NCBI GenBank assembly: GCA_025774245.1
Contig: JALGWI010000011.1
Location: forward strand, 1 to 52,238
Origin: a bacterium
GTDB taxonomy: Bacteria; Joyebacterota; Joyebacteria; Joyebacterales; Joyebacteraceae
Direction of reading: 5' to 3'
DNA length: 52,238 bases
Positions 38,225-46,096 of this stretch are shown here, piece by piece. Both the position numbers and the translations under genes were made by a program. Each line of letters begins with the position of its first letter. Within the stretch, counting starts at the first letter, position 1. Under the pieces are notes generated by a model. The model was not told the origin of the DNA, did not search any database, and saw only the letters and a list, made by a program, of their open reading frames with translations.

Positions 38225-40834
38225 ATGAGGACTGCGAGGTTCGAGACGGCGTGGCTCGCGCTCTGGTGCGCGGTGCTCGGCTGGGACGCGCTCTCGCCGC
38301 ACGTCCTCGATCCGTGGTCCCGGCTCGCCGTCGTGACGCTCGTTCTGGCCGCGATCCTCCTCGCGACGTCGCGGGAGCGCGACGTCGACCGGTTCTCTCC
38401 CGGGCTGGCCGTCGGCATGGCGGTCGGGTGCGGCGTGGTGGGGGTGGCGCTTCCATGGCCCGAGGGGTTCGGGTTCGTTCTGGCCGGGGCGGGACTCCTC
38501 GTCTCGGCGATTCCCGTCGCGCCGGATGCAGTTCGGGGCGCCGCCCGTCGCGCACTCGTCGGGCTCGGGGCGCTCCTCGTGCTTCTCGCGGCGGCGGGGC
38601 AGCTCTATCGCCTGACGGAGGCCGCGACTCAGGGGGTCGATCTGCTGTCGGGCCCGCTCGCGTTCCTCTACCGCGTCGTCGGCGTGCGCGCCGCCGCGGA
38701 CGCGCCGTTCGTTTACTTCCAGGGTGTCGGCGGGCTCTTCACCGTAACGGCGACCTTCGAACGGGTCGTCGGCCACCCGCTCGCGCTCTTCGTGGTCGGT
38801 GGACTCGCGCTGCTCCTGACGGCACACGGGCGGAGGATCGGGTGGCGGCGACCGGCCGTGCTGCTGGCGTCGGCCTCCGCGTTCGCGATCCTGAGGGCGC
38901 TCGCCCTCGGCCTCGTTCTGGGGGAAGCCGCGGGGCCGTCGATCTACTGGCTCAGGGGATGGACGTTCGGCGGCCTGCTCGTTCTCGCGGTCTTCCTGGC
39001 GGCGGCGATGCCGCGGGTAAGAGCGGGGCCGGCGTCGTCGCGCGCTTCCAGGAGCGGGCCGGCGACCTGGCGGGCGTTCGCGGGCGGAAGGGGCGTCGCC
39101 CTCCTCGCGTCGGCGATCGCGTTCGGAGCGCTCGCGGCCGCGAGCCTGGGCGTCTTCGACCCAGGAACGCCGAAGGCCGGGCGCGTCCTCATCGACGAGC
39201 GACATTCGAACTGGGCGTGGAGCACCATCGAGCTGAACACTGAGAGCTACGGGACGCAGACCGTCTACAACTACTCCGAGCTCCTCCGGTACCTCGGCCA
39301 CTTCTACGAGACCGAACCGAGCTTCGCCGCGCTCACCGACAGCCTCCTCGCGACGACCGACGTCGTCATCCTCAAGACGCCGACGCAACCGTACGAGGAC
39401 GACGAGGTCGACGCGCTCGTACGGTTCGTGGAGCGCGGCGGCGGACTCTGGCTGGTCGGCGACCACACGAACGTCTTCGGAACGAGCACGCACCTGAACA
39501 AGGTCGCCCGTCGCTTCGGACTGCGCTACCGGTACGACGCCGTGACCGATCTCGTGACCAGCGGCCGACAGCTCTACGAACGGCCGCGGCTCTTCCCGCA
39601 TCCCTCGATCGCGCACCTTCCGCCGATGCTCCTGGCGACGTCGTGCAGCGTCGCCGGTCCTCCGCTCGGACGTCGCGTCATGCTCGGGCGCTCGCTTCTC
39701 GTCGACGAGCTCGACTACTCCGTGAACGCGTTCTTCGGGAACTTCGCGCAGGACGCGCACGAGCCGTTCGGGAACGTCCTGCAAACGGTGGCCGTGACGC
39801 GGGGCCGCGGCCGGGTGCTCGCCTTCTCGGACAGCACGATCCTATCGAACTTTTTCCTGTTCATCCGTGGGAAGCGGGAGCTGGCGCTCGGGAGCGTCGC
39901 GTGGCTCATGCGGGAGAACCAGAGGGCGTGGCTCCGGCCGGTCCTGCTGGCGGGCGCGCTGGCGGCGCTCATGCTCTGGATGTGGCTTGTGTCCGGGACG
40001 TCGCGGTGGGTCGCCCTCGCGTCACTGGCGGTCGGCGCCGCGCCCGCGTTCTCTGTCGCTGCGGTCGCGCTCTCCGCGTGGGTCGCGGGATGGTCGGCGC
40101 TGCCCGAGCCCGCGGAACCGATGAGGGAGGCGGCGTTCATGAGGGAGCGGTGCGCCTTCCACGTCCCCGAGCGGCGGCACCTCGCCGACAACTCGCCGCA
40201 CAGCTACTACACGTTCTACATCTGGACGCAGCGGGTCGACTACGTCCCGCGCACCGATCCGCTGGCGCGCTGCATCGAGGACGCCGACGCCACGGTCATT
40301 CTGAACCCCCGCGGCGAGTTCACCCCGGAGATGCTCTCCGACCTCGAGGCGTACGTGCGCGGCGGCGGCGGGCTCCTGGTGCTCGACCGTTCGTACGTTG
40401 CGGAGTCGACGGCCAACGCGGTGCTGGCGCCGTTCGGTCTCGCGTTCGAGCCGACGCAGTTCGACAGCGTGCTCGTCTTCGACGTCGTCTCGGGGGACTC
40501 GTTCCTGATCGATCGCGCGGGTGTCGTCGTGGGCGGCGAGCCCGTCCTCGAGTTCCTGGACGGGAGGAGCGCGCTCGCCCTCGCGCGCGTCGGCGAGGGG
40601 GTGGTCGTCGCGATGCCCGCCGCCGACAGCTTCTCCGACGAGGCGCTGGGGACGACCTCGCGCGTCCCGGACGAGCGGCAGCTCGGGCTCTACCGTCTCG
40701 AGTTCAGGATCTTCGACGAGCTGCTGCGCGGCGAGGAAGATCTGCGGGGCGACGAACACCCGCCGGGCGACGAGTCTCAGCAGAGCACCGAGATCTCGTT
40801 TGGGGACGATCTCCCGCAGGGCCCGGCGCCCTAG
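38225..40834 (+). CDS. large membrane protein with two GATase-like extracytoplasmic domains (2)
   Basis: 869 residues, same architecture as the preceding gene: about eight N-terminal membrane helices with an exosortase-like stretch (PLAFLYRVVGVRAAADAPF and FTVTATFERVVGHPL), a first soluble domain with VERGGGLWLVGDHTNVFG and GRGRVLAFSDSTIL, two membrane helices, and a second soluble domain with VRGGGGLLVLDRSYVAE. The C-terminus is acidic and low in hydrophobic residues. Shared sequence blocks (VERGGGL-x3-GDHTN, GN-x3-DA) show the two are tandem duplicates. Last gene of the SPFH operon. No catalytic residue set recognised, function unknown. Confidence 0.75.
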   Translation: MRTARFETAWLALWCAVLGWDALSPHVLDPWSRLAVVTLVLAAILLATSRERDVDRFSPGLAVGMAVGCGVVGVALPWPEGFGFVLAGAGLLVSAIPVAPDAVRGAARRALVGLGALLVLLAAAGQLYRLTEAATQGVDLLSGPLAFLYRVVGVRAAADAPFVYFQGVGGLFTVTATFERVVGHPLALFVVGGLALLLTAHGRRIGWRRPAVLLASASAFAILRALALGLVLGEAAGPSIYWLRGWTFGGLLVLAVFLAAAMPRVRAGPASSRASRSGPATWRAFAGGRGVALLASAIAFGALAAASLGVFDPGTPKAGRVLIDERHSNWAWSTIELNTESYGTQTVYNYSELLRYLGHFYETEPSFAALTDSLLATTDVVILKTPTQPYEDDEVDALVRFVERGGGLWLVGDHTNVFGTSTHLNKVARRFGLRYRYDAVTDLVTSGRQLYERPRLFPHPSIAHLPPMLLATSCSVAGPPLGRRVMLGRSLLVDELDYSVNAFFGNFAQDAHEPFGNVLQTVAVTRGRGRVLAFSDSTILSNFFLFIRGKRELALGSVAWLMRENQRAWLRPVLLAGALAALMLWMWLVSGTSRWVALASLAVGAAPAFSVAAVALSAWVAGWSALPEPAEPMREAAFMRERCAFHVPERRHLADNSPHSYYTFYIWTQRVDYVPRTDPLARCIEDADATVILNPRGEFTPEMLSDLEAYVRGGGGLLVLDRSYVAESTANAVLAPFGLAFEPTQFDSVLVFDVVSGDSFLIDRAGVVVGGEPVLEFLDGRSALALARVGEGVVVAMPAADSFSDEALGTTSRVPDERQLGLYRLEFRIFDELLRGEEDLRGDEHPPGDESQQSTEISFGDDLPQGPAP

Positions 40835-40862
40835 ACGGATCGGACGCCCGCAGACACGGAGA

Positions 40863-40889
40863 AGCCGGGGGCAACTCGCGCCCCCGGCT
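40863..40889. terminator. terminator between convergent genes
   Basis: AGCCGGGGGC (40863-40872) and GCCCCCGGCT (40880-40889), a perfect 10-base stem with 7-base loop, between the plus-strand gene ending at 40834 and the minus-strand gene ending at 40948. Suitable for both directions. No long U-tract. Confidence 0.65.
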
Positions 40890-40947
40890 CGCGCTTCCGG
40901 AATCGATCGTGCCCCCGGACCTTGCGGCGTCCGCGCTTCGCGCCCGC

Positions 40948-42021
40948 CTACTCCTCGTCCAGGAACATCTCCTTGATCTTGCCCCAGCTGCTCGGCTCTG
41001 TCGGACTGAGACAGGCCGCGCTGCTGGTGCACGCGCTTCCTATCGTGCAGCTGGGACCGACGGTGCAGTTGTCCCCGACCGTGCAGCCGAGGCCCGCCGT
41101 GCAGCCGTCCCCACCAGTGCAGGCGTCTCCGACCGTGCAATCGTCCCCGCCGGTGCAGCTCGTGCCGTCCGTACATCCGGGACCGCCGGTGCAGTCATCT
41201 CCACCGGTGCAGGCCGGGCCTGTCGTGCATCCACCCGGGTCGTTCGTGCAGGCCGGACCGTGGGTGCATCCCAGGCCGCCCGTGCAACGGTTTCCTCCGG
41301 TGCAGGTGCCGCCGATCGTGCAGGCGTTCGGGCCGTCGGTACAACCGAGGCCGTTGGTGCAGCCGTCTCCGAACGTGCAGGCGTCCGGCCCGCCGGTGCA
41401 ACCCGGACTGATCGTGCAGTTCGTGCACTGGCTGCAGGTGTGGCCGTCCGTGCAGAGACCGCCGACCGTGCACCCGCCGGCGCCCATCGTGCAGGCCGGA
41501 CCGACCGTACACCACGGTCCCGCCGAACAACCACCTCCGCCGGTGCAGCTGGCACCCGCCGTGCATGTCTGCGGTGACCACGTGCAGTAGTCGCCCTGCG
41601 TGCAGCCGGAGCCGAACGTGCAGTTCGACCCGATCGTGCAGTCCTGACCGAGCGTGCACATCGTGCCCTTCGTGCACTCCGGTCCGGCCGTGCAGGCCGG
41701 GTCCATGGTGCACTCGGGGAACGCCGTGCAGACGTCCCACGTGCAGGCTGGTCCTTCGGTGCAGAGAGGTGCGGTCGTACATGGGCCCGACGTGTCGTCG
41801 TTGTAGCGGAGCTCGTCAGACTCGCTGATCTCCACCATCGGGTCGCCGACGTTCCACACGCGTCGGGCCATCCCGTTGGCGGAGAGCTCGGAGATGTGGT
41901 GGTAGAGAGGAGACTCCACCCAGTCGACATCGGGCCGCGAGAAGGCTCCGGTCGTGAGACCAAGCATCAGGAAAGCAACCAGCATGATGCCGGCACCGAC
42001 CAGCCTTGAGCGGTAGCGCAT
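40948..42021 (-). CDS. secreted cysteine-threonine hexapeptide-repeat protein
   Basis: 357 residues from the ATG at 42019-42021, with AAGGAGGTG seven bases upstream. A signal peptide (basic start, LVGAGIMLVAFLMLGLTTGA), a 55-residue spacer, then about 270 residues made of 44 short units, 41 of which begin Cys-Thr: C-T-x-G-x-x, spaced six residues with occasional 3, 5 or 7 residue units. Shifted by four, the unit reads [LIV]-G-x-x-C-T, that is the left-handed parallel beta-helix hexapeptide with Cys at the inward small-residue place. The C-terminal cap is SSWGKIKEMFLDEE. Predicted secreted solenoid with about 44 buried cysteines, as disulfides or metal ligands. Family unknown to me. Confidence 0.85.
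   Translation of the reverse strand: MRYRSRLVGAGIMLVAFLMLGLTTGAFSRPDVDWVESPLYHHISELSANGMARRVWNVGDPMVEISESDELRYNDDTSGPCTTAPLCTEGPACTWDVCTAFPECTMDPACTAGPECTKGTMCTLGQDCTIGSNCTFGSGCTQGDYCTWSPQTCTAGASCTGGGGCSAGPWCTVGPACTMGAGGCTVGGLCTDGHTCSQCTNCTISPGCTGGPDACTFGDGCTNGLGCTDGPNACTIGGTCTGGNRCTGGLGCTHGPACTNDPGGCTTGPACTGGDDCTGGPGCTDGTSCTGGDDCTVGDACTGGDGCTAGLGCTVGDNCTVGPSCTIGSACTSSAACLSPTEPSSWGKIKEMFLDEE
40990..41780 (-). repeat. 18-base-period coding repeat array
   Basis: The plus strand shows gtgca every 18 bases (with a few 9, 15 or 21 base steps) through about 790 bases; this is the coding repeat of the Cys-Thr hexapeptides. The codons for Cys are almost always TGC and for Thr ACG or ACC, so repetition is partly at DNA level. 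Confidence 0.85.
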
Positions 42022-42129
42022 ATCTCGCCACCTCCTTTCCGTAGTGGATTCGTCGCGTGGCCTCGCCGGGAGCTCGGCCCGGTTTGGGTGGCCGTCGCGG
42101 GCCCTCGGTGGGACACAGACCGACACGCT

Positions 42130-42159
42130 ACCATACACCAGCATAGACAGCAACGTCAA
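42130..42159 (-). promoter_or_regulatory. candidate promoter of the Cys-Thr repeat gene
   Basis: Minus strand TTGACG (42154-42159), 18-base spacer, TATGGT (42130-42135), giving a leader of about 100 bases before the start at 42021. It is in the gap after the beta-helix gene, so the two secreted proteins can be transcribed separately. Confidence 0.5.
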
Positions 42160-42232
42160 GAGAATCCGATCATGAATACGGAATCATGAAAGAGATTATG
42201 GAAGACTGAGGCATGGTTCGCGAATGGGGCGA

Positions 42233-43381
42233 TCAGTGGGAGCCGCTGTGCTCCCGCTTCCAGTCCTCCCAAAGTTCCAGAACCTCGGCGGGGACTGATG
42301 GGATCGCGACTCCCCAGGGAGACGCTCCGGCCCCCTTGAGGCAGGGGTCCGAGCCATCAGGTGCGGCGCCGCGCCACAGCACGCGATCGCCTGTGTCCTG
42401 TAAGTGCGGATCACAGCGGAGGTTATCGTTGGTACCGGTCGGGTCGGCGCAGGCCCCGGCGGTCGTCCCCCCGCGATTCTCCCAGAAGATGTTCGCGCGG
42501 ATCGTGGCGGGCGCGTCGTCGTCCTGGCAGTAGATGGCCCCGGCCTCCCCGTTTCCGACGATGATGTTCCCCTGAATGAGAGCGGGGGATGAGTTCAGAT
42601 AGATGGCGCCGCCCCCGTGCTCGCCGGCCGTGTTCCCGACGATCGTGTTACCCGCGATCACCGGGAACGAGTTCAGGCAGAGCACCGCCCCGCCGCTCAC
42701 GGCGACGTTGTCAAAGAAGAGGTTATTATAGACGAGCGGCGCGCAGTCCACGTAGGCGGCGACGGCGCCCCCGAGGTAGCCCTCGCTGTCCCGGAAGACG
42801 TTGTAGGCGATGACCGGGTCGGACCCGTAGTTCCCGTAGACCCCCGGGCCGAAGTAGCCCAGGTGTCCGTAGAACACGTTGCCAATAATGACGGGGCTCG
42901 AGCTGTGAAGGTAGATGCCCCCGCCTCCCGAGTTCGCGTGGCTGCGGCGCCCGTTCCGGAGGGTGAGCCCAGCGATGACCGTCGTTCGGTCGAGATCCCG
43001 GGCGGTGAGGACGTACTCCTCTCCCGCGGCGTCGAGCACGGTGCTGTCGGGTCCCGCGAGACCGATCAGCGAGACGCCCGGCAGGAGGGCGTGCGTCCCC
43101 TCGTAGAGCCCGGGCGCGAGGAAGACCGTGTCGCCGGGGGCGGCCTGCGACAGCGCCTCCGTGAGGCCTGGAAGGCCCGGCGTTCCGGAGGGACCGGCCG
43201 TGGCACGCCCCGCTGTGGCACGCCTCCCCGTGACCCGCTCGCTCGCGATCCGCCCGCCCGCCGCTGCCGCGGGGAGCGCGTGGATCGCCAGGAGGCAGAG
43301 CGCCGCCGCCCACACGGCGCGCCTCCGGGCACCCGGTCTTCGCTCGGTCGATGGCGGAGGTGACGGCAGATGGCGTGTCAC
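42233..43381 (-). CDS. secreted right-handed beta-helix protein
   Basis: 382 residues from a GTG with GGAGG five bases upstream. A signal peptide with a basic start (RRRAVWAAALCLLAIHALPAAAA). After a Gly/Ala/Thr-rich linker, a DUF1565-like opening (LTEALSQAAPGDTVFLAPGL then YEG, ALLPGVSLIGL) and a series of parallel beta-helix rungs with repeated GGGxIYLxSSxPxIxxN and PVIAGNTIVGN patterns, as in pectate-lyase-like and NosD-like proteins. The C-terminal part has a short cysteine pair region (CADPTGTNDNLRCDPHL). No catalytic motif of a polysaccharide lyase is visible. Cell-surface or exported, function open. Confidence 0.82.
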   Translation of the reverse strand: MTRHLPSPPPSTERRPGARRRAVWAAALCLLAIHALPAAAAGGRIASERVTGRRATAGRATAGPSGTPGLPGLTEALSQAAPGDTVFLAPGLYEGTHALLPGVSLIGLAGPDSTVLDAAGEEYVLTARDLDRTTVIAGLTLRNGRRSHANSGGGGIYLHSSSPVIIGNVFYGHLGYFGPGVYGNYGSDPVIAYNVFRDSEGYLGGAVAAYVDCAPLVYNNLFFDNVAVSGGAVLCLNSFPVIAGNTIVGNTAGEHGGGAIYLNSSPALIQGNIIVGNGEAGAIYCQDDDAPATIRANIFWENRGGTTAGACADPTGTNDNLRCDPHLQDTGDRVLWRGAAPDGSDPCLKGAGASPWGVAIPSVPAEVLELWEDWKREHSGSH

Positions 43382-43743
43382 GGTAACCTCCTACAGCTCG
43401 TCCGGCCTCACCTGAACAGGACCTTGATCCTACCATGCCGAGCGAGGCGCCGCTCCCCCCGATCCGACGGTCTCGAGCCGTGATCCGATGCGCGCGGTGT
43501 GATAGCATGCGGCCAATACAACAGAGGCTCCAATCTGCCTGACCAGCTGGTCCTCAAGCGCTCGGCCTCTCCGAGACTGAACGGGGGGCCTTTCGGGGAA
43601 GGTGATCCGTGTCGGAGTGACGGAGCGGTCCGGTGGTGGTCGGGCCGACCGGCCTCCGGAGCCTGGTGAGTCCGGCAGATGAGAGCCATCCCCATGTCAT
43701 CGTCATGTCCCGAGCGGCGACAACCCAGACCCTGGAGTTGAAG
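43382..43743. other. gene-free spacer between divergent genes
   Basis: 362 bases between the beta-helix gene (minus) and the EIIA-like gene (plus). I see no gene and no good sigma-70 promoter in either direction. A dodecamer GGTGAGTCCGGC at about 43667 recurs at about 46629, upstream of the hydrogenase operon; meaning unknown. Confidence 0.4.
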
Positions 43744-44562
43744 ATGGACCTGTCCGAACTGCTGAGGGCGGAGTGCGTGGCTGTGAACATCGCGGCCTCC
43801 GACAAGACGGACGCGTTGTCTCAGATCGCGGCGCTCGCCAAGCGGAGCCCGATCCTCGATGAGGTATCCGCCGAGGAGATCCGTCAGGCCATGGCAGAGC
43901 GAGAGGCTGTCGGGAGCACGGGGTTCGGGAAGGGGATAGCGATCCCGCACTGCCGCATGAGTTCCGTGCCCGAGTTCGTCGTCGGTCTCGCGACCGTCGG
44001 CGGCGGCGTGGGTTTCGACTCACTCGATGGCGAGCCCGTTGGATTGATCGCGTTCATCGTCGGGCCGGCGCTGGAGTCGGCCGATCACATCCGCGTGCTC
44101 TCCGGACTCTCGCGCGTGCTCTCCAACGCTGACGCCGTCAAGGAGATGCTGGCTGCGGTGACACCGGAGGCCCTGCGCGAGAGCTTCCTGCGCCACGTTT
44201 CCTTCGATCGAGAGCTCCGCCCGGAAGCGAAGCGCAGTCTGCTCCACGTTTTCGTTCAGGACGAGGGGCTCTTCCAGGAGATCCTGCAGCTGCTGGGCGG
44301 GACGGAACCACGCTTCACGGCAGTGCTCGAGGCCGAGAACGCCAGCGTCTACCTGGCCAAGCTCCCGTTGTTCGCGGGGCTCTGGGCCGACAGGCCGCAG
44401 TCCTTCACGCGCGTGATCATCTCTCTCGTGAACAGAAGCATGGCGAACGAACTGGTGCGCAGGATCGAGCAGGTCGCCGGACCCCTCGCCGAGAGCGAGC
44501 AGGTGCTCGTCACGGTGCAGAACGTCTTCTTCTCTGGCGGGTCGCTGACCACACAGCGATGA
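43744..44562 (+). CDS. PTS EIIA-like regulatory protein
   Basis: 272 residues from the ATG at 43744 (GGAG six bases upstream). Residues 1-150 are a PTS EIIA type 2 domain (fructose/nitrogen-PTS type) with the phosphorylatable histidine H69 in GKGIAIPHCRM. The remaining 120 residues show no known motif to me (VYLAKLPLFAGLW, TRVIISLVNRSMANELVRRI). No transport EII parts are nearby, so a regulatory role is likely, and the following gene 9 bases downstream is an ion antiporter; regulation of ion transport by EIIA-type proteins is known (EIIANtr and K+ transport). Confidence 0.82.
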   Translation: MDLSELLRAECVAVNIAASDKTDALSQIAALAKRSPILDEVSAEEIRQAMAEREAVGSTGFGKGIAIPHCRMSSVPEFVVGLATVGGGVGFDSLDGEPVGLIAFIVGPALESADHIRVLSGLSRVLSNADAVKEMLAAVTPEALRESFLRHVSFDRELRPEAKRSLLHVFVQDEGLFQEILQLLGGTEPRFTAVLEAENASVYLAKLPLFAGLWADRPQSFTRVIISLVNRSMANELVRRIEQVAGPLAESEQVLVTVQNVFFSGGSLTTQR

Positions 44563-44571
44563 GGAATGCCC

Positions 44572-45882
44572 ATGGAGGATCTGTTCCGCGTTGAGCCGCT
44601 GCTCCTCGTAGGTCTCGTTGCCATCGTGGGTTACTACTTCGGGAGGGGCGCGCATGCTGCCCGCCTCCCGTCGCTCATCGGCTTCATGATCCTCGGTGTC
44701 GTGCTCGGGCCTTCCGGTGTGGGTTTCTTCTACGAGACGAACCTGACGTCCCTCTCATTCCTCACGGAGATGGCGCTGGGCTTCGTGGCGTTCAGCATCG
44801 GCGCCGAACTGAGCATGGTCTCGCTCAAGCGCCTCGGCGGAGGGATCGTCAGCGTCATCCTGGCGGAGTCGTTCGGAGCCTTCGCGATCGTGACGGTGGT
44901 GGTCTATCTCGTTACCCGAAGCCTGCCGCTCGCGCTCCTCTTCGGCGCGATCGCACCCGCGAGCGCTCCTGCAGGAACGGTCGCCGTGATCCAGGAGTGT
45001 CGTGCGCGCGGGACCCTCACCAAGGCGCTCTATGCGGTCGTCGGGTTCGACGACGGGCTCGCGATCATCATCTTCGGACTCGCAGCTGCGGTGGCCGAGA
45101 GCATCTTCCTGCGGAATCTGGGCGTTGTCGAGGCGGGCGGCGCGGGGTTGGCGGCGGGGCTGGGCAAGCCACTGCTCGAGATAGCCGCCAGTCTCGGTCT
45201 CGGCACCGCACTTGGCTTCGCCTTCTGCGTGCTCGTCCGGCGACTGAAGACATCACGCGACATGTTGATCATGACGTTCGGGACGGTCCTGATTGCCGCC
45301 GGCCTGGCGAAGCATTTCGGCCTGTCTCTCATTCTCACGAACATGGCGGTCGGATTCGTGTTGGTGAACACGCGCCGCGAGGCCTTCGTTCACAGGGTGA
45401 CGGAACCCCTGCGCGAGATCATGCCGCTCATGTTCATCCTCTTCTTCTGCATCGCCGGGGCGCACCTGAAGATCGGCGAGCTGCCCAGCCTCGGCGCGGT
45501 CGGGCTCGTCTACATCGCAGCGCGGTCCGCCGGCCTCATCGGAGGCTCGCGCCTCGGAGCGCTCATTGGTCGAACGGAGCCGAAGATACGGAAGTGGGTC
45601 GGCCTCGGAATCCTCTCCCAGGCGGGAGTGGCGATCGGCCTGTCCCTCATCGTGAGCGAGCGCTTCGGAGAGCTGGCCCGGAACCCCGCGGTGTCGGAGG
45701 CCGTCAGCCGATTCGCGGCGGCTCATCCGGACACCAGCAGGATTGTCTTCGATCCGCGGGCAGTCGGCGGCGCGATCATCACCGTGATCACCGCGACGAG
45801 CATCGTGTTTGAGATCATCGGTCCCATTCTCACGAAGATCGCGCTCAAGAGAGCCGGCGAGCTGCCGTCGACACACGAGTAG
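44572..45882 (+). CDS. CPA2-type cation/proton antiporter
   Basis: 436 residues from the ATG at 44572 (GAGG seven bases upstream; an ATG two codons earlier is possible). About 12-13 membrane helices. Family blocks: LIGFMILGVVLGPSGVGFF, AFSIGAELSM, the membrane helix with GFDDGLAII carrying two adjacent aspartates (the electrogenic type of antiporter), and a C-terminal SQAGVAIGLSLIV block. It lacks the C-terminal RCK/TrkA-N domain of KefC, so the EIIA-like protein may be its regulator. Transported ion (Na+ or K+) is not determined. Confidence 0.87.
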   Translation: MEDLFRVEPLLLVGLVAIVGYYFGRGAHAARLPSLIGFMILGVVLGPSGVGFFYETNLTSLSFLTEMALGFVAFSIGAELSMVSLKRLGGGIVSVILAESFGAFAIVTVVVYLVTRSLPLALLFGAIAPASAPAGTVAVIQECRARGTLTKALYAVVGFDDGLAIIIFGLAAAVAESIFLRNLGVVEAGGAGLAAGLGKPLLEIAASLGLGTALGFAFCVLVRRLKTSRDMLIMTFGTVLIAAGLAKHFGLSLILTNMAVGFVLVNTRREAFVHRVTEPLREIMPLMFILFFCIAGAHLKIGELPSLGAVGLVYIAARSAGLIGGSRLGALIGRTEPKIRKWVGLGILSQAGVAIGLSLIVSERFGELARNPAVSEAVSRFAAAHPDTSRIVFDPRAVGGAIITVITATSIVFEIIGPILTKIALKRAGELPSTHE

Positions 45883-46096
45883 ATGGTCGGTCCGACGGAA
45901 GGCCGGCTGCTCGAGGGCCCGTCGCGAGCAGGGTGGATGCTGAGCAGTATACCTGAATATACTGGTGTTTGTCTGTGCCCGCGGGCGCAGCTTGACGCCG
46001 GAGGGAGGGGCGCGCCACCCAGCGCGCTGAACTCCCGCCACCGCTGACCAGGTGGCAATCCCGGAGCGGGCTGACTCTCACTGAGGCCCGTGCGTG
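45883..46096. other. spacer after the antiporter gene with hairpin and palindrome
   Basis: A 7-base stem CTGCTCG (45907-45913) / CGAGCAG (45925-45931) is a possible terminator. A perfect palindrome with 6-base spacer, CAGTATA (45945-45951) and TATACTG (45958-45964), looks like an operator. No gene is visible. Confidence 0.4.

Noticed and set aside
35753-39784. 1343-codon open frame on the minus strand opposite the two large membrane proteins
   Set aside because: Arg/Glu/Asp/Pro-rich shadow without ribosome-binding site or domain; the plus strand shows membrane helices, conserved blocks and paralogy.
40990-41780. CRISPR array
   Set aside because: The 18-base period has no separate repeat and spacer, it is in frame in a gene with signal peptide and Shine-Dalgarno, and no cas genes are near.
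41195-41782. Other-frame open stretches in the repeat gene (His/Arg-rich and Ala/Arg-rich proteins)
   Set aside because: Periodic by-products of the 18-base repeat. Only the Cys-Thr frame has a signal peptide, good ribosome-binding site and constant pattern.
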